Positions 1 through 9,254 of a stretch of 64,000 bases of DNA are shown in pieces; positions within the stretch are counted from its first letter, which is position 1; the number at the start of each line of letters is the position of its first letter. Source of the stretch: Candidatus Bathyarchaeota archaeon (GTDB lineage Archaea; Thermoproteota; Bathyarchaeia; Bathyarchaeales; Bathycorpusculaceae); assembly GCA_026014665.1 (NCBI GenBank), contig JAOZHX010000017.1, positions 186,001 through 250,000 of the forward strand, in the 5' to 3' direction. Under the pieces are notes generated by a model that did not search any database, was not told where the DNA came from, and was given only the letters and a program-made list of their open reading frames with translations. A program made the position numbers and the translations under genes.

Positions 1-945
1 TGTCTCCACGCCTAAGTTCTCAGCTATCCAGTTGACGATGGGTTTAACGCAGCAGTCTAAGTGGCCGGGCAAAACTAGCACCCGAACCAGCAATTCGCCG
101 TACCGTTTAGCCTCAAGATGGTTTCTTGTGCAAATCTGCCAGTAGTTTGGCGCATCAGAAATCCTCAAGGCGCAATCGCCCGGTCCATACTTGAAATCCA
201 ACAGGTAAACATCAGCAAAACCCGCCAGCAACCGCGCTGTTTCTGGACTGTAGTACGAGTTTGAGTTCCAAACCACAGGCACGTTTACCCCCACATGCTG
301 GAACGTTTGCAGCCAATGAGCCAGCCAAGGTGTCGGCTCGCCCCCCACCAAGTTCACGTTTCTGCAGCCTTCCAACCGCAGGTTCTCAACCTCCCTTGCC
401 AACTCCGCTGGTTTGTACTCCATTGGGGCTTCTTTCCACTGTGATATGGTCCAGTTCTGGCAGTGCTTGCAGCGGATTGTGCAGCCCATCGTGAACACGG
501 TTCCAGATGGCACAAGCTCCGGCTCCTCGCCCAAGTGCATGAAGATGCTTGAAACGCTCATCATGTTTCCGCAGCCGCAAAAACCCAGCCTATGGGCAAG
601 TCTGTTTACGCCGCATCTGCGACTGCAAAAGTTGCAGCACTCAAGCGTCTTTGTGGCGATTTTCACTTTCAAATCCAAATACGACTCTTTGGGCAGAACA
701 ACGGCATCAAAATCCACCCCAGCGTCAACTTGGTGCTCAAAATCCAAGAAGGCATCGGTTGCTTTTTCATGTTTTTTCCAAAGAGCATCCAAAGAAGAGT
801 CGTCGCTGCCAGACTCAGTTGGGACTTTTTTGGCTAATAAGAACTTGGCTCTTTTCTTGTTGCTCACGATGGCAAAGTACCTGGCTAAGCTCTTCTTTGC
901 TAACCTGTCGTCTGGAAAAAAGCCGGGTTGCTTTGGTTTCTCCAC
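1..945 (-). CDS. Radical SAM protein, PflX-like (COG1313 type), 3' part outside window
   Basis: The reading frame is open from a GTG at 945 to the left edge, 315 codons without a stop, so the gene is real but incomplete. The radical SAM cluster motif is CX3CX2C (G-C-T-I-R-C-K-H-C), about 140 residues in. An N-terminal Cys cluster of the form CX2CX3C, followed by G-F-C-G-C, precedes it. The motif G-G-E-P-T-P after the cluster is typical of PflA/PflX-like activases, which cleave S-adenosylmethionine to act on a partner protein or small substrate. The gene lies 21 bp behind the next radical SAM gene and shares its N-terminal Cys arrangement, so the two are probably cotranscribed. An ATG at 953 is in a different frame and runs quickly into a stop, hence the GTG choice. 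The substrate is unknown. Confidence 0.85.
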   Translation of the reverse strand, partial: MEKPKQPGFFPDDRLAKKSLARYFAIVSNKKRAKFLLAKKVPTESGSDDSSLDALWKKHEKATDAFLDFEHQVDAGVDFDAVVLPKESYLDLKVKIATKTLECCNFCSRRCGVNRLAHRLGFCGCGNMMSVSSIFMHLGEEPELVPSGTVFTMGCTIRCKHCQNWTISQWKEAPMEYKPAELAREVENLRLEGCRNVNLVGGEPTPWLAHWLQTFQHVGVNVPVVWNSNSYYSPETARLLAGFADVYLLDFKYGPGDCALRISDAPNYWQICTRNHLEAKRYGELLVRVLVLPGHLDCCVKPIVNWIAENLGVET

Positions 946-966
946 ATTTTCATTTCGCTTTTTTGT

Positions 967-2022
967 CTAAAACAGGGCGTAGGGGAAACGCTGGTTGCTG
1001 TGGTGTAGCTTGCCTTTTATGGGGATTGGGTGTCCACACACGGGGCAATGCATGTCGCTGGTTAGGTTCCACTGGGTAATCTCGAAACTAGTGCGTTTTA
1101 TGACGGCGGTGTCGCAGTTGGGGCAGTAGGTGTTCTCCGCTGGGTGACCAGGCACGTTGCCCATGTAAACGTAGTTTAAGCCCTCGTTCTTAGCCGTCAT
1201 GTAAGCTCGCTCCATGTCCTCAATTCTTGTGGCTGGGATGGTGGTTAGTTTGTAGTCGGGGTGGAAACGCAAAAGGTGGAAAACCGTGTCCGCGCCCAAG
1301 TAATCCTTAATCCACTTAGCCATCGCACGTATGCGATCCATGGAATCGCCGATTTTCGGAACCACAAGATTAGTGATTTCAATGTGGACGTCTTGCAGTT
1401 TTAGCTCCTTTAAGGTCTCGTAGATGTGCTCGACTTTGGGCACTGCCATCACGGACTTGTAGAAGTCTGGGTCGGCTCCGCCCTTAAAGTCAACCGTGGC
1501 AGCATCCAAGTAAGGCGCAATGGTGCGGACAGCTTCAGGCGTCATGTAACCGTTGGTCACAAACGTATTAAACAGCCCTGCTTCTTTCGCCAGTTTGGCG
1601 GTGTCGTAAGCGTACTCCATGAAAATCGTGGGTTCAGTGTAGGTGTAACTGATTCCCTGGCACATGCTGTCCTTAGCTGATTTCACAACTTCCTCAGGGG
1701 GGAATGGTCTGCCCGCGACTTCCTTATCTTGGCTTATCATCCAGTTGTCGCAGAATTGGCAGCGGAAATTACAGCCAGCCGCCGCAATCGATAAGACCAG
1801 CGCGCCAGGGTTGAAGTGGGAAAGCGGTTTTTTGCCAATTGGGTCAACGCCAGCTGACACGGCTTTGCCATAGTTGAGCGTGTAAAGGGTGCCGCCTTTG
1901 TTTTGGCGGACCAAACAGAAGCCTTGCGCGCCGTCACTAATCAAACAGCGCCTAGAGCATAGACAACATTGCACTTTGCCTTCTTTTTCGCGTTCGTAGA
2001 GCATGGCTTCATGAAGAGACAT
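967..2022 (-). CDS. AmmeMemoRadiSam-type radical SAM enzyme (AmrS-like)
   Basis: This 351-residue protein has the order expected for the radical SAM member of the AmmeMemoRadiSam families: an N-terminal Cys motif (C-C-L-C-S-R-R-C), a CX3CX2C cluster site in A-A-G-C-N-F-R-C-Q-F-C near residue 85, and a C-terminal zinc-ribbon-like pair, C-P-N-C and C-P-V-C. Family members are often encoded near AmmeCR1 and Memo proteins; neither partner is visible in this window. The exact reaction of the family is unsettled, so only a radical SAM activity on an unknown substrate is claimed. It is followed closely by the PflX-like gene. The ATG start is preceded by no obvious strong Shine-Dalgarno sequence. Confidence 0.85.
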   Translation of the reverse strand: MSLHEAMLYEREKEGKVQCCLCSRRCLISDGAQGFCLVRQNKGGTLYTLNYGKAVSAGVDPIGKKPLSHFNPGALVLSIAAAGCNFRCQFCDNWMISQDKEVAGRPFPPEEVVKSAKDSMCQGISYTYTEPTIFMEYAYDTAKLAKEAGLFNTFVTNGYMTPEAVRTIAPYLDAATVDFKGGADPDFYKSVMAVPKVEHIYETLKELKLQDVHIEITNLVVPKIGDSMDRIRAMAKWIKDYLGADTVFHLLRFHPDYKLTTIPATRIEDMERAYMTAKNEGLNYVYMGNVPGHPAENTYCPNCDTAVIKRTSFEITQWNLTSDMHCPVCGHPIPIKGKLHHSNQRFPYALF

Positions 2023-2069
2023 AACAATTCACAACCATGAGTAATAAAAACGCTTTCTCTTTAAAAGGA

Positions 2070-2433
2070 TTAACACAAGAGTTCGTTAGATGAGTTACTG
2101 AAACTATTTAGCAGTTCCTTGGCTTTTTTCTTTAGTTTAGGCAGGTCTTTTTTGATGGTTTGCCAGACCAAAGGCAGATTAACGCCAAAATATGCGTGAA
2201 TCAGCTTATCTCTCATCCCCGCGATTCGTTTCCAATCAGTATCGGGGTTTTTTATTTTCAGTTCGCTGCTCAAGTTTTTGGTTGCTTCACCGATAATTTC
2301 AAACGCACGCAAGACAGCGTACTGTTTCTCTCGGTTTCTCAAAAAATTCTTCCTGAGAAACTCTTTTCATGAAACTTTCTGTATCAGAGATTGCGTCTAA
2401 AATATGCGTTAAGTAGACCTTATCCTTTTTCAT
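2070..2433 (-). pseudogene. HepT-like HEPN toxin gene with one frameshift
   Basis: Two frames together make one DUF86/HepT protein. The N-terminal piece starts at the ATG at 2433 and reads M-K-K-D-K-V-Y-L-T-H-I-L-D-A-I; the C-terminal piece contains A-F-E-I-I-G-E-A and the HEPN catalytic motif R-D-K-L-I-H-A-Y (RX4-6H). The join falls at a run of six A on the + strand (2341-2346), read TTT TTT G on the coding strand; skipping one base there restores the protein. The start overlaps the end of the antitoxin gene by 14 bp, as expected for a coupled pair. HepT proteins are RNases held inactive by AMPylation by MntA. The lesion may be real decay, a sequencing error in a homopolymer, or recoding. 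Confidence 0.75.
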
Positions 2434-2744
2434 AAATGACCCGCATCTCTTTCTTAACGTCGTCCGCCACATGTGGGTTTAAACTGCTATATACGCCAAG
2501 GTCTACTTTGCGATTAAAAACACTGCTTAATTCGTCTTCCAAGCGAATTAAATCCAGAGATTTAGGCTTAGTCTTGTCGAACTCGACTGCGACATCCACG
2601 TCGCTATCGATCCTTTCCTGTCCTCGAACAAACGAGCCGAAAACTGCCAAAAAACAAATCGTTTCTCCTGCAAACCTCCGCAAGTTTCTTTTCTATGCCT
2701 CTCGCCCTGAGTGTTTTGGGCAGCTTCTCAACTTGGATTTCCAT
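2420..2744 (-). pseudogene. MntA-like nucleotidyltransferase antitoxin gene with one frameshift
   Basis: The downstream frame carries the minimal nucleotidyltransferase motif G-S-F-V-R-G followed by D-S-D-V-D-V, the metal-binding residues of MntA antitoxins. Its natural N-terminus is in another frame, starting at the ATG at 2744 (M-E-I-Q-V-E-K-L-P-K) and reading towards the motif. The shift lies at a run of six A on the + strand (2649-2654), again TTT TTT G on the coding strand. MntA proteins transfer AMP to HepT and so neutralise it. The stop codon is nested in the start of the HepT gene. Two identical-type lesions in adjacent genes are unusual and are discussed as a finding. Confidence 0.75.
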
Positions 2745-2809
2745 AAGTAAGAATTAGAGCTTTGAAGAAATAAGCTTTTACAAAAATGGGATAAGAAAGA
2801 GGGGGCGGG

Positions 2810-3127
2810 TTAGAGTAGTTTGTTGTGGAAGCAGCTGTATTCTCCAGTGTGGCATGCTGGACCTGTCTGCTCAACCAAGTAGAGCAGTGAGTCGTAGTCG
2901 CAGTCTGTGGCTACTGAGATGACTTTTTGTGTGTGCCCGCTGGTTTCGCCTTTAATCCATAGTTCATTTCGGCTGCGGCTCCAGTACGTCGCTTTCTTGG
3001 TTTTTAGTGTGTGCTCTACTGCTTCCTTGTTGGCGTATGCCTGCATGAGGATTTCTTTTGTTTTGGCGTCTTGAACGATGACGGGGATAAGCCCGTTGCC
3101 TTTCTTGAAATCAAGCTTCTCAAGCAA
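2810..3127 (-). CDS. hisI: Phosphoribosyl-AMP cyclohydrolase
   Basis: The enzyme opens the purine ring of phosphoribosyl-AMP in histidine synthesis. At 105 residues it is the stand-alone HisI form, without the HisE domain found in fused versions. Family motifs are present: [10 protein letters not shown] with K-G-E-T-S-G, then D-C-D-Y-D for magnesium binding and the zinc and catalytic region G-P-A-C-H-T-G near residue 90. It is the last gene of the his operon, 8 bp after hisF. No HisE (phosphoribosyl-ATP pyrophosphatase) is encoded in the operon, so that step must be supplied from elsewhere. Confidence 0.95.
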   Translation of the reverse strand: MLEKLDFKKGNGLIPVIVQDAKTKEILMQAYANKEAVEHTLKTKKATYWSRSRNELWIKGETSGHTQKVISVATDCDYDSLLYLVEQTGPACHTGEYSCFHNKLL

Positions 3128-3135
3128 ATCCGTAT

Positions 3136-3939
3136 TTATGTTCGTATCGTCACCCCCATCTTGCGCAGGTAATCCTTAACCACAGGCACTGGATACTGGT
3201 TGTAGTGGAAAATTGAAGCCGCCAACGCCGCGTCTGCCTTGCCTTCGGTGAAGACATCAAAGAGGTGTTTTGGAATGCCTGCGCCGCCGCTTGCGATGAC
3301 TGGTACGTTGACGCGTTCGGAAATGGTTCGGGTTAACTCTATGTCGTAGCCGTCTTTTGTTCCGTCTCTATCCATTGACGTGACCAAGAACTCTCCAGCA
3401 CCAAGACGCTCCGCCTCCAGCGCCCATGCTATGGCATCTTTGCCTGTGGGTTTTCTGCCTCCGTAAGTGACCACTTCAAACCACACCTTGCCCTCTGCCG
3501 TGCCAACCATAATCTTGTCCTCGCTTGGCGTGCGGTTGCGCTTAGCATCGATTGCAGTGACTACACATTGGCGCCCAAAAACGTCAGCTAACTCAGTGAT
3601 TAACTTTGGATTCTCTACTGCCGCAGTGTTAACCGACACTTTGTCAGCGCCACTGCACAAAACCAGCCGGGCATCCGACACGTTGCGTATTCCTCCGCCG
3701 ACAGTGAAGGGAATGTTTATGGCTCTGGCCACTCCTTCAACATACTTGCGCATGATGTCGCGTTTCTCATGCGAAGCAGTGATGTCGAGGAAAACCAACT
3801 CGTCAGCGCCGTCATCAGAATAACGTTGCGCCATCTCAACTGGGTCACCTGCCTGCTTAGGATTGAGAAAGTTTATGCACTTGACTACTTTCCCGTGGTC
3901 AACGTCAAGGCAAGGTATGATTCGTTTAGCCAGCGGCAT
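3136..3939 (-). CDS. hisF: Imidazole glycerol phosphate synthase, cyclase subunit
   Basis: HisF forms imidazole glycerol phosphate and AICAR from PRFAR using ammonia delivered by HisH. The 267-residue TIM barrel has the two catalytic aspartates, in C-L-D-V-D-H-G near residue 11 and in T-A-I-D-A-K near residue 130, and the phosphate-binding loops V-G-G-G-I-R and A-S-G-G-A-G. It begins 3 bp after hisA and belongs to the same transcript. HisA and HisF are half-barrel relatives and sit side by side here, as in many archaea. Confidence 0.96.
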   Translation of the reverse strand: MPLAKRIIPCLDVDHGKVVKCINFLNPKQAGDPVEMAQRYSDDGADELVFLDITASHEKRDIMRKYVEGVARAINIPFTVGGGIRNVSDARLVLCSGADKVSVNTAAVENPKLITELADVFGRQCVVTAIDAKRNRTPSEDKIMVGTAEGKVWFEVVTYGGRKPTGKDAIAWALEAERLGAGEFLVTSMDRDGTKDGYDIELTRTISERVNVPVIASGGAGIPKHLFDVFTEGKADAALAASIFHYNQYPVPVVKDYLRKMGVTIRT

Positions 3940-3942
3940 AAC

Positions 3943-4668
3943 TTAGACTCCTATCTTCTCTATGGCTTCTTTTAGAGTGAACCTTCCCTCATATAGGGCT
4001 TTGCCGATGACCGCACCCTCCACGCCGATGTCTTTGAGAGCAGCCAAATCCCCGATGCTGCCGATGCCGCCCGCCGCGATGATTTTAGCGTTTGGGTAGA
4101 GCACGGCTGAACTGAGGGTTTGCAGGTCAGGACCAGAGAGCATGCCGTCTTGGGCAATCGATGTGATGAGGAAGCGGTTTACGCCAAGAGCAGTGAACTT
4201 GTCTAGGGCATCGTCCACGGTCATGGCGGTTTTGGTTCGCCAGCCCTCAACCATGACCTGCCCATCCTTGTTGTCCAAGGCAACGATGACTGATTCTTTG
4301 CCGAATTTCTGCTGAATTTTCTTGATGGCTGAGGGGTCGCTGAAAGCTAAAGCGCCCAGTATGACCTGGGTTATGCCTGTTTCGAAGAGTTTTTGTGCGA
4401 TTTCGTAGTTACGGATTCCGCCTCCGACCTGGATTGGCAAGGCAACGTTTCGTGCAACCTCAGCGATAACTGCGTGGTTGTTTCCGATGCCGAACGCTGC
4501 GTCCAAATCGATGATGTGTAGTTTGCCAGCGCCCTCGTCATGCCAGCGTTTTGCGGCTTCAACTGGGGTGCCGAACTGTTTTTCGTAGGTTTTAGCGGTT
4601 TCCACTTGGCCTTTTGTTAAGCGGACGATTTTTCCACCCATCAAATCTATCGCTGGAATCAACTGCAA
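3943..4668 (-). CDS. hisA: ProFAR isomerase
   Basis: This 241-residue TIM barrel isomerises ProFAR to PRFAR. The catalytic aspartate is in A-I-D-L-M-G-G at residue 8, and the phosphate loops V-G-G-G-I-R and A-A-G-G-I-G are both present. The sequence Q-D-G-M-L-S-G-P-D at the second active-site strand fits HisA. I see no tryptophan-pathway context that would suggest a bifunctional PriA. It lies between hisH (7 bp) and hisF (3 bp). Confidence 0.95.
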   Translation of the reverse strand: MQLIPAIDLMGGKIVRLTKGQVETAKTYEKQFGTPVEAAKRWHDEGAGKLHIIDLDAAFGIGNNHAVIAEVARNVALPIQVGGGIRNYEIAQKLFETGITQVILGALAFSDPSAIKKIQQKFGKESVIVALDNKDGQVMVEGWRTKTAMTVDDALDKFTALGVNRFLITSIAQDGMLSGPDLQTLSSAVLYPNAKIIAAGGIGSIGDLAALKDIGVEGAVIGKALYEGRFTLKEAIEKIGV

Positions 4669-4675
4669 CGCAAAA

Positions 4676-5281
4676 TCACCTTTTGACTGTCCTGGCGAAG
4701 TTTTTTAGGATTCTTATCCCCATATCGCCTGATTTTTCCGGGTGGAACTGGGTGCCGTAGATGTTTCTGCTAGCGACTGCTGAGGTGAAGGTTGTGCCGT
4801 ATTCGGTTGTTGTGATGATTATGCTTTTGTCTTTTGGCACTGGGTAGAGCGAGTGGACAAAGTAAACGTAGGTGCCTTCGGCTACGCCGTCGAAGAGCTC
4901 GTTTGCTTGGACGATGTTTAGCGTGTTCCAACCCATATGAGGAACCTTAACTGTACTGGGTAACTGCACGTTTCTGCCCTCAAAGAAGGCCAAGCCCTCG
5001 CCCGGTCCCTCCTCGCTTGACTCAAAGAACAACTGCAGCCCAAGGCAGATGCCGAGAAGCGGCGTGCCACCGTTGACTTTAGCTTGAAGAGTTTCTTTGA
5101 CAGCGCCGAGTTTGCTTGCGGCGGCGGTGAAGCTTCCGACACCTGGCAATGCGATGGCGTCGGCTTTGGCTAAGTCCTTTGCTGCGGTGCCGATGATGGT
5201 GGTTAAGCCTGCTTTCTCCAGGGCGGTTTTTAGGCTAAGAAGGTTGCCTACTCCATAATCAAAGATTACTGCGTTTGGCAT
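4676..5281 (-). CDS. hisH: Imidazole glycerol phosphate synthase, glutaminase subunit
   Basis: HisH is the class I glutamine amidotransferase that feeds ammonia to HisF. The nucleophile cysteine is in L-G-I-C-L-G-L-Q near residue 80, and the His/Glu pair is in Q-F-H-P-E-K near residue 181. The 201-residue length is normal. Its ATG shares one base with the stop of hisB (TGATG), which indicates coupled translation. Confidence 0.96.
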   Translation of the reverse strand: MPNAVIFDYGVGNLLSLKTALEKAGLTTIIGTAAKDLAKADAIALPGVGSFTAAASKLGAVKETLQAKVNGGTPLLGICLGLQLFFESSEEGPGEGLAFFEGRNVQLPSTVKVPHMGWNTLNIVQANELFDGVAEGTYVYFVHSLYPVPKDKSIIITTTEYGTTFTSAVASRNIYGTQFHPEKSGDMGIRILKNFARTVKR

Positions 5282-5856
5282 CAGATAACTCCTTTGGAAC
5301 TGGGCACGCCTTTGCGTCTTGGGTCCATGGCTACTGCTTGTCTTAGCGAGAGTGCGAGGGCTTTGGTTGCGGCTTCTGCTTTGTGGTGGTCGTTGCTGCC
5401 GTATTCCACGAAGATGTGTACGTTTGCTTGCAGTGACTGGGCTAAGGATTCAAAGAAGTGCACGATGTCCTCGGTCGGCATGTCTTCTACTTTTTTGCCT
5501 TTGAGTTTTAGGTCGATTTTGAAGTAAGGTCGCTTGACCAAGTCCACGGCGGCAAATGCTAAGGAGCAGTCCATGGGTGCGGCGGCGCTGCCAAAGCGGG
5601 TGATGCCTTCACGTGTGCCTAGGGCTTTGTTGAGTGCTTCGCCAAGTCCAAGCGCCAAGTCTTCGACGCTGTGGTGTGCCAAGTCGCCAGTGACGCTGGC
5701 GGATATGTCGATTAGGCTGTGGGTTGCAAGTGAGGTGACCATGTGGTTTAGGAAGGGGACGGGTGTGCAGACGGAGACTTTGCCTTCGCCGTCTAGGTTC
5801 ACGGCTACTTTGACTTCGGTTTCTTTGGTTTTACGGTACACTTCTTCTTTACGCAT
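5281..5856 (-). CDS. hisB: Imidazoleglycerol-phosphate dehydratase
   Basis: The enzyme dehydrates imidazole glycerol phosphate. Both metal-binding repeats are visible: H-H-S-V-E-D in the first half and D-H-H-K-A-E in the second. I chose the ATG at 5856, giving 191 residues, because G-G-T-G-A-T lies a few bases upstream as a good Shine-Dalgarno sequence; the GTG at 5865 is part of that site. It is the monofunctional archaeal form without a phosphatase domain. No histidinol-phosphate phosphatase is found in this window. Confidence 0.95.
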   Translation of the reverse strand: MRKEEVYRKTKETEVKVAVNLDGEGKVSVCTPVPFLNHMVTSLATHSLIDISASVTGDLAHHSVEDLALGLGEALNKALGTREGITRFGSAAAPMDCSLAFAAVDLVKRPYFKIDLKLKGKKVEDMPTEDIVHFFESLAQSLQANVHIFVEYGSNDHHKAEAATKALALSLRQAVAMDPRRKGVPSSKGVI

Positions 5857-5857
5857 T

Positions 5858-6976
5858 CTAATCACCTTGAATTTGTTTTAGCGCCTCTATTAGCTTAGCG
5901 TTCATCTCAGGCAAGCCAACGGTGACGCGGAAGCAGTTTGGGTATTGGAGCAGATTGCCCCATTTCTTGAGCATGATGCCCCTAGCCAAGAGTTTCTGGT
6001 AGACCTCGTCTGCGGGTTTTTGCGTGTTCACCAAGATGAAATCGGCTTGCGAGGAGAAAGCTTGCACGCCATCTATTTGGTTTAGTGTCTCTATGAGTTT
6101 TCCGCGTTCTGTCTTTAGCGCTGCCACAGCCGTGCGCATGATGTCCATGTTCTTTAGCATTTTGATGCCCATGCGGATTGAAAAACCACTCACAGGGTAG
6201 GGCAGCGGCGCCCTCTCCGTTAGCACCTTGGCCAACTCTGGGTTCGAAACGGAGTAGCCCAGCCGCAGCATCGCCAGTCCGAACGCTTTGGAGAACGTGC
6301 GCAGGATTATCATATTTGGGAACTCTCGGATGCGGGGCACAAAGGAGTAGTCGGCGAACTCGCCGTACGCCTCATCCAAGATGACGATTCCTGGGAATGC
6401 TTTAGCAAGGGTTTCAACATCTTCGGTTTTCATCTGGTTGGCGGTTGGGTTGTTGGGGGAGCACAGGTAGAGCAAACGTGTTTTATCGGAGAACTGTGAG
6501 AGCATGGCGGGTACATCAAGTTGGAAGTCATCTTTAAGCGGCACCGCCTTGTATTCGCCTCCGAGCCGTTTCATACAAAGACGCGGGATAGCAAAGGAAG
6601 GCGCAAACGAGACAGCGGCATCGCCTTTTTCGATGAAGAGACGAATTATGCGGTCAATCAGCTCGTCGCCTGCGTTACCGATTGTCAGGTAATCCTTTGG
6701 GACACCCATGTAGGCGGTGAGTGCCTCGCGGAGCTTGCCCTCTTCGTCTTCTGGGTACATGCGCAGGTCTATTTCGTCTGCTAACTCCTTAATCAGCTCT
6801 GATTGTTTTGCGCGGTCTACGAAGAAGTTCTCGTTGAAGTTGAGCTTGACGATTTCTTTGGGGTTAACGCCGATTTGCCGAGCTAAGGCTTCAGGCGTGA
6901 TTCCTGCTGAGTAGCAGTCTATGGCATTGAGTTTTTCGAGTTTTTGCGATATCCATTTGCGGTAAGTCATGCTCAT
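5858..6976 (-). CDS. hisC: Histidinol-phosphate aminotransferase
   Basis: This fold-type I PLP aminotransferase, 372 residues from the chosen start, converts imidazole acetol phosphate to histidinol phosphate. The PLP lysine is in R-T-F-S-K-A-F-G, with D-E-A-Y-G-E-F upstream and N-F-N-E-N-F-F near the N-terminus. The ATG at 6976 overlaps the hisD stop as ATGA. An open frame extends further upstream, but that would place 35 unrelated residues inside hisD, so the overlap start is preferred. Confidence 0.95.
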   Translation of the reverse strand: MSMTYRKWISQKLEKLNAIDCYSAGITPEALARQIGVNPKEIVKLNFNENFFVDRAKQSELIKELADEIDLRMYPEDEEGKLREALTAYMGVPKDYLTIGNAGDELIDRIIRLFIEKGDAAVSFAPSFAIPRLCMKRLGGEYKAVPLKDDFQLDVPAMLSQFSDKTRLLYLCSPNNPTANQMKTEDVETLAKAFPGIVILDEAYGEFADYSFVPRIREFPNMIILRTFSKAFGLAMLRLGYSVSNPELAKVLTERAPLPYPVSGFSIRMGIKMLKNMDIMRTAVAALKTERGKLIETLNQIDGVQAFSSQADFILVNTQKPADEVYQKLLARGIMLKKWGNLLQYPNCFRVTVGLPEMNAKLIEALKQIQGD

Positions 6977-8256
6977 TTGGTTAACCTCACAGCTATCGCC
7001 TTGTAATGGTTTGGCAAATTCTCCGCGTCCGTTAGCACCCTGATGCTTTCTGCCGCTTTCTCTAAGCCAGCCTTTGAGCATTCAACGATGCTGACCCGCC
7101 GCATAAAATCGAAGACTGACAACCCAGAGAAGGATTTAGCAAAGGCACCTGTCGGAAGCACATGATTTGTGCCACTAACGTAGTCGCTCAGGGGCACGGG
7201 ACTGTAAGAACCAACAAGTATGAGTCCAGCGGTGAGTTTGGCTACTAGCTCTTTTGCGTCAGCTGTCATGACTTCCAAGTGTTCGGCAGCAAACTGGTTC
7301 GTCAACGCAACTGCCTCCTCCATGGTCTTGCAGGTTACTATGAAACCATAGTTAGCTAATGACCCCTGAATTTTATCGCCTCTATTCGCCTCTAAAGCTA
7401 TTTTTCCGACGGTTTCCTGCACTTGCTTGGCAAGTTTGTCGGAAGTTGTTATCAGCCCCGCTACACTATCGGTTCCGTGCTCAGCCTGTGAAGCCATGTC
7501 GTAGGCGATTAGCCGTGCATCCGCCGACTCGTCAGCCAGTATGAGGACTTCACTGGGTCCAGCAGGCATGTCGATTGCGACATCCATGGAGACTTGGACT
7601 TTGGCTTCCGTCACATACTTGCTGCCTGGACCGACAATTTTGCGTACGGGCGCTATAGTGTCGGTTCCGTAAGCCAACGCGGCGATGGCTTGGGCTCCGC
7701 CGACCTTGTAAACTTCATCTACGCCACAGATGTCGGCGGCAACAAGCACAAGCGAGTTAACCTTTCCCTCAGAATCCGACGGTGAACACACGACCACCCG
7801 TGGGACGCCTGCTACTTTGGCTGGAACAACCGTCATAGCAACAGTGCTGGGGTAAGCCGCCTGCCCTCCTGGAATGTAGCATCCGACACTTTCAAGCGGG
7901 CGCAGAATCGTTTGAACGGTGATTCCGTCAATTTGGGTTGTAATGTCGGTTTGTGTTAGCAGTCGCCTTTGGAAAGTTTCAACCCTTGCTTTCATGAATT
8001 GTAGGGCGGCGATTTGTTTTGGGCTGACTTTCTGGTATGCTTCCTTGATTTCCTTTGCCGACACCCTGAGAGTTTGCGGCGTCAGCGTGGCTTTGTCGAA
8101 TTTTAACGCAAGCTCTAACAGTGCCCCATCTCCGTCTTTTCGAACTTGGGCAATTATTGCTCTAACGCTGTCCTGCAGAGCTTGGGCTGCTTTTTCGTCT
8201 GCTTTCTGCCGTTTAAACCAATCAGCCGGCAGCTCTTTTGAACTCCAAACTTTCAT
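6973..8256 (-). CDS. hisD: Histidinol dehydrogenase
   Basis: HisD oxidises histidinol to histidine in two NAD-dependent steps. The chosen ATG at 8256 forms an ATGA overlap with the hisG stop and gives 427 residues, a normal family length. Signature stretches are [24 protein letters not shown] and the zinc/histidinol region Q-A-E-H-G, with S-G-T-N-H-V-L-P-T near the C-terminus. Gene order hisG-D-C-B-H-A-F-I with 4-bp overlaps indicates one transcript. Confidence 0.96.
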   Translation of the reverse strand: MKVWSSKELPADWFKRQKADEKAAQALQDSVRAIIAQVRKDGDGALLELALKFDKATLTPQTLRVSAKEIKEAYQKVSPKQIAALQFMKARVETFQRRLLTQTDITTQIDGITVQTILRPLESVGCYIPGGQAAYPSTVAMTVVPAKVAGVPRVVVCSPSDSEGKVNSLVLVAADICGVDEVYKVGGAQAIAALAYGTDTIAPVRKIVGPGSKYVTEAKVQVSMDVAIDMPAGPSEVLILADESADARLIAYDMASQAEHGTDSVAGLITTSDKLAKQVQETVGKIALEANRGDKIQGSLANYGFIVTCKTMEEAVALTNQFAAEHLEVMTADAKELVAKLTAGLILVGSYSPVPLSDYVSGTNHVLPTGAFAKSFSGLSVFDFMRRVSIVECSKAGLEKAAESIRVLTDAENLPNHYKAIAVRLTK

Positions 8257-9254
8257 GACGAATCTTTTGCGCATCTACCCTCTTCTCTCCGTGCAATCTC
8301 ATCAAGCGCCAGCACCTGACGGGGTTCGTAAACGACTAAGCCTTGAGCAATTTGGCGGATTTTCGGCAACAGCGTGATTAGGCAGTCTTTCTCGATGACA
8401 GTGTTAACGCTCACCCAATCTTCATCCGCCAGCGGGGATATTGTCGGGTTTTTTAGCGCAGGCAGCTCAGTTAGCAGTTTTTGCAAGTTAGCCTTCTTGA
8501 CGTTGACGAATATGTGGATTCTCTTCGAACCGTCCACTACGCCCTTTAGTAAGGCGACTATGTCGTAGATTTTTTCTCGTTTCTCAGGGTCCTCGAGAGC
8601 TTTTTTGTTGGCGATTAGGATTGCGTTTGATTTTAAGACCGTCTCTATGATACGCAAGTTGTTAGCTTCGATGGTTGTGCCTGTTTCAGTAACATCCATG
8701 ATGCAGTCGCTGTTTTCCGGCGGTTTCGCTTCAGTGGCGCCAAAAGAAAGGAAGATTTTAGCTCTGGGGTTGTCTCCTTTTCTCCACCACGGGGTCACAA
8801 TCAACGGGTCCATGTCGCCGAAACGTTTCTTGTATTCTGGGATGCTTTTTAGGTATTCCGATGCAATGTTGAGGTATTCAGTGCTTACTCTAAAATTCTT
8901 GCCCTGCGTCCAAATGGACTCCATGAACTCACCGAGCGTTGTGCCTTCTGGAACGCTTTTCGGCACAGCGATGACTAAGCGGATTTTCCCGTACTCAAGG
9001 TTCTGGAGCACTTCCACATCAGCTTTGTTTTCCCGTACCCAATCTTCGCCTGTGATGCCTATGTCTTGTAAGCCTTCACTGACGAACACGGGGATTTCTT
9101 GGGGTCGCAGGACTTTCATTTCTATTTGGGGGTCGTTTATGCTTGGGCGGTATGTGCGTTCTGTTCCACCTATCTTAAACCCAGATTTAGAAAAGAACTC
9201 TGCGGTTGCTTTTTCTAGGGAGCCTTTTGGGATGGCAAATTTTATCTTATCCAT
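8253..9254 (-). CDS. hisG: ATP phosphoribosyltransferase, long form
   Basis: HisG catalyses the first and usually feedback-controlled step of histidine synthesis. The N-terminal catalytic part (A-I-P-K-G-S-L at the start, E-A-N-N-L-R-I-I later) is followed by a C-terminal domain of about 75 residues, beginning around R-I-H-I-F-V-N-V. This makes it the long HisG form, which carries a histidine-sensing ACT-like domain and needs no HisZ. I chose the ATG at 9254 because A-G-G-T-G-G lies 8 bases upstream; the GTG at 9266 falls within that site. Confidence 0.95.
   Translation of the reverse strand: MDKIKFAIPKGSLEKATAEFFSKSGFKIGGTERTYRPSINDPQIEMKVLRPQEIPVFVSEGLQDIGITGEDWVRENKADVEVLQNLEYGKIRLVIAVPKSVPEGTTLGEFMESIWTQGKNFRVSTEYLNIASEYLKSIPEYKKRFGDMDPLIVTPWWRKGDNPRAKIFLSFGATEAKPPENSDCIMDVTETGTTIEANNLRIIETVLKSNAILIANKKALEDPEKREKIYDIVALLKGVVDGSKRIHIFVNVKKANLQKLLTELPALKNPTISPLADEDWVSVNTVIEKDCLITLLPKIRQIAQGLVVYEPRQVLALDEIARREEGRCAKDSS

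Noticed and set aside
413..1079. Overlapping plus-strand frames at the left edge
   Set aside because: They are antisense shadows of the radical SAM genes, which have cluster motifs and a long continuous frame.
2436..2750. Plus-strand frame of 104 codons
   Set aside because: Antisense to the MntA gene, whose motifs are clear on the other strand.
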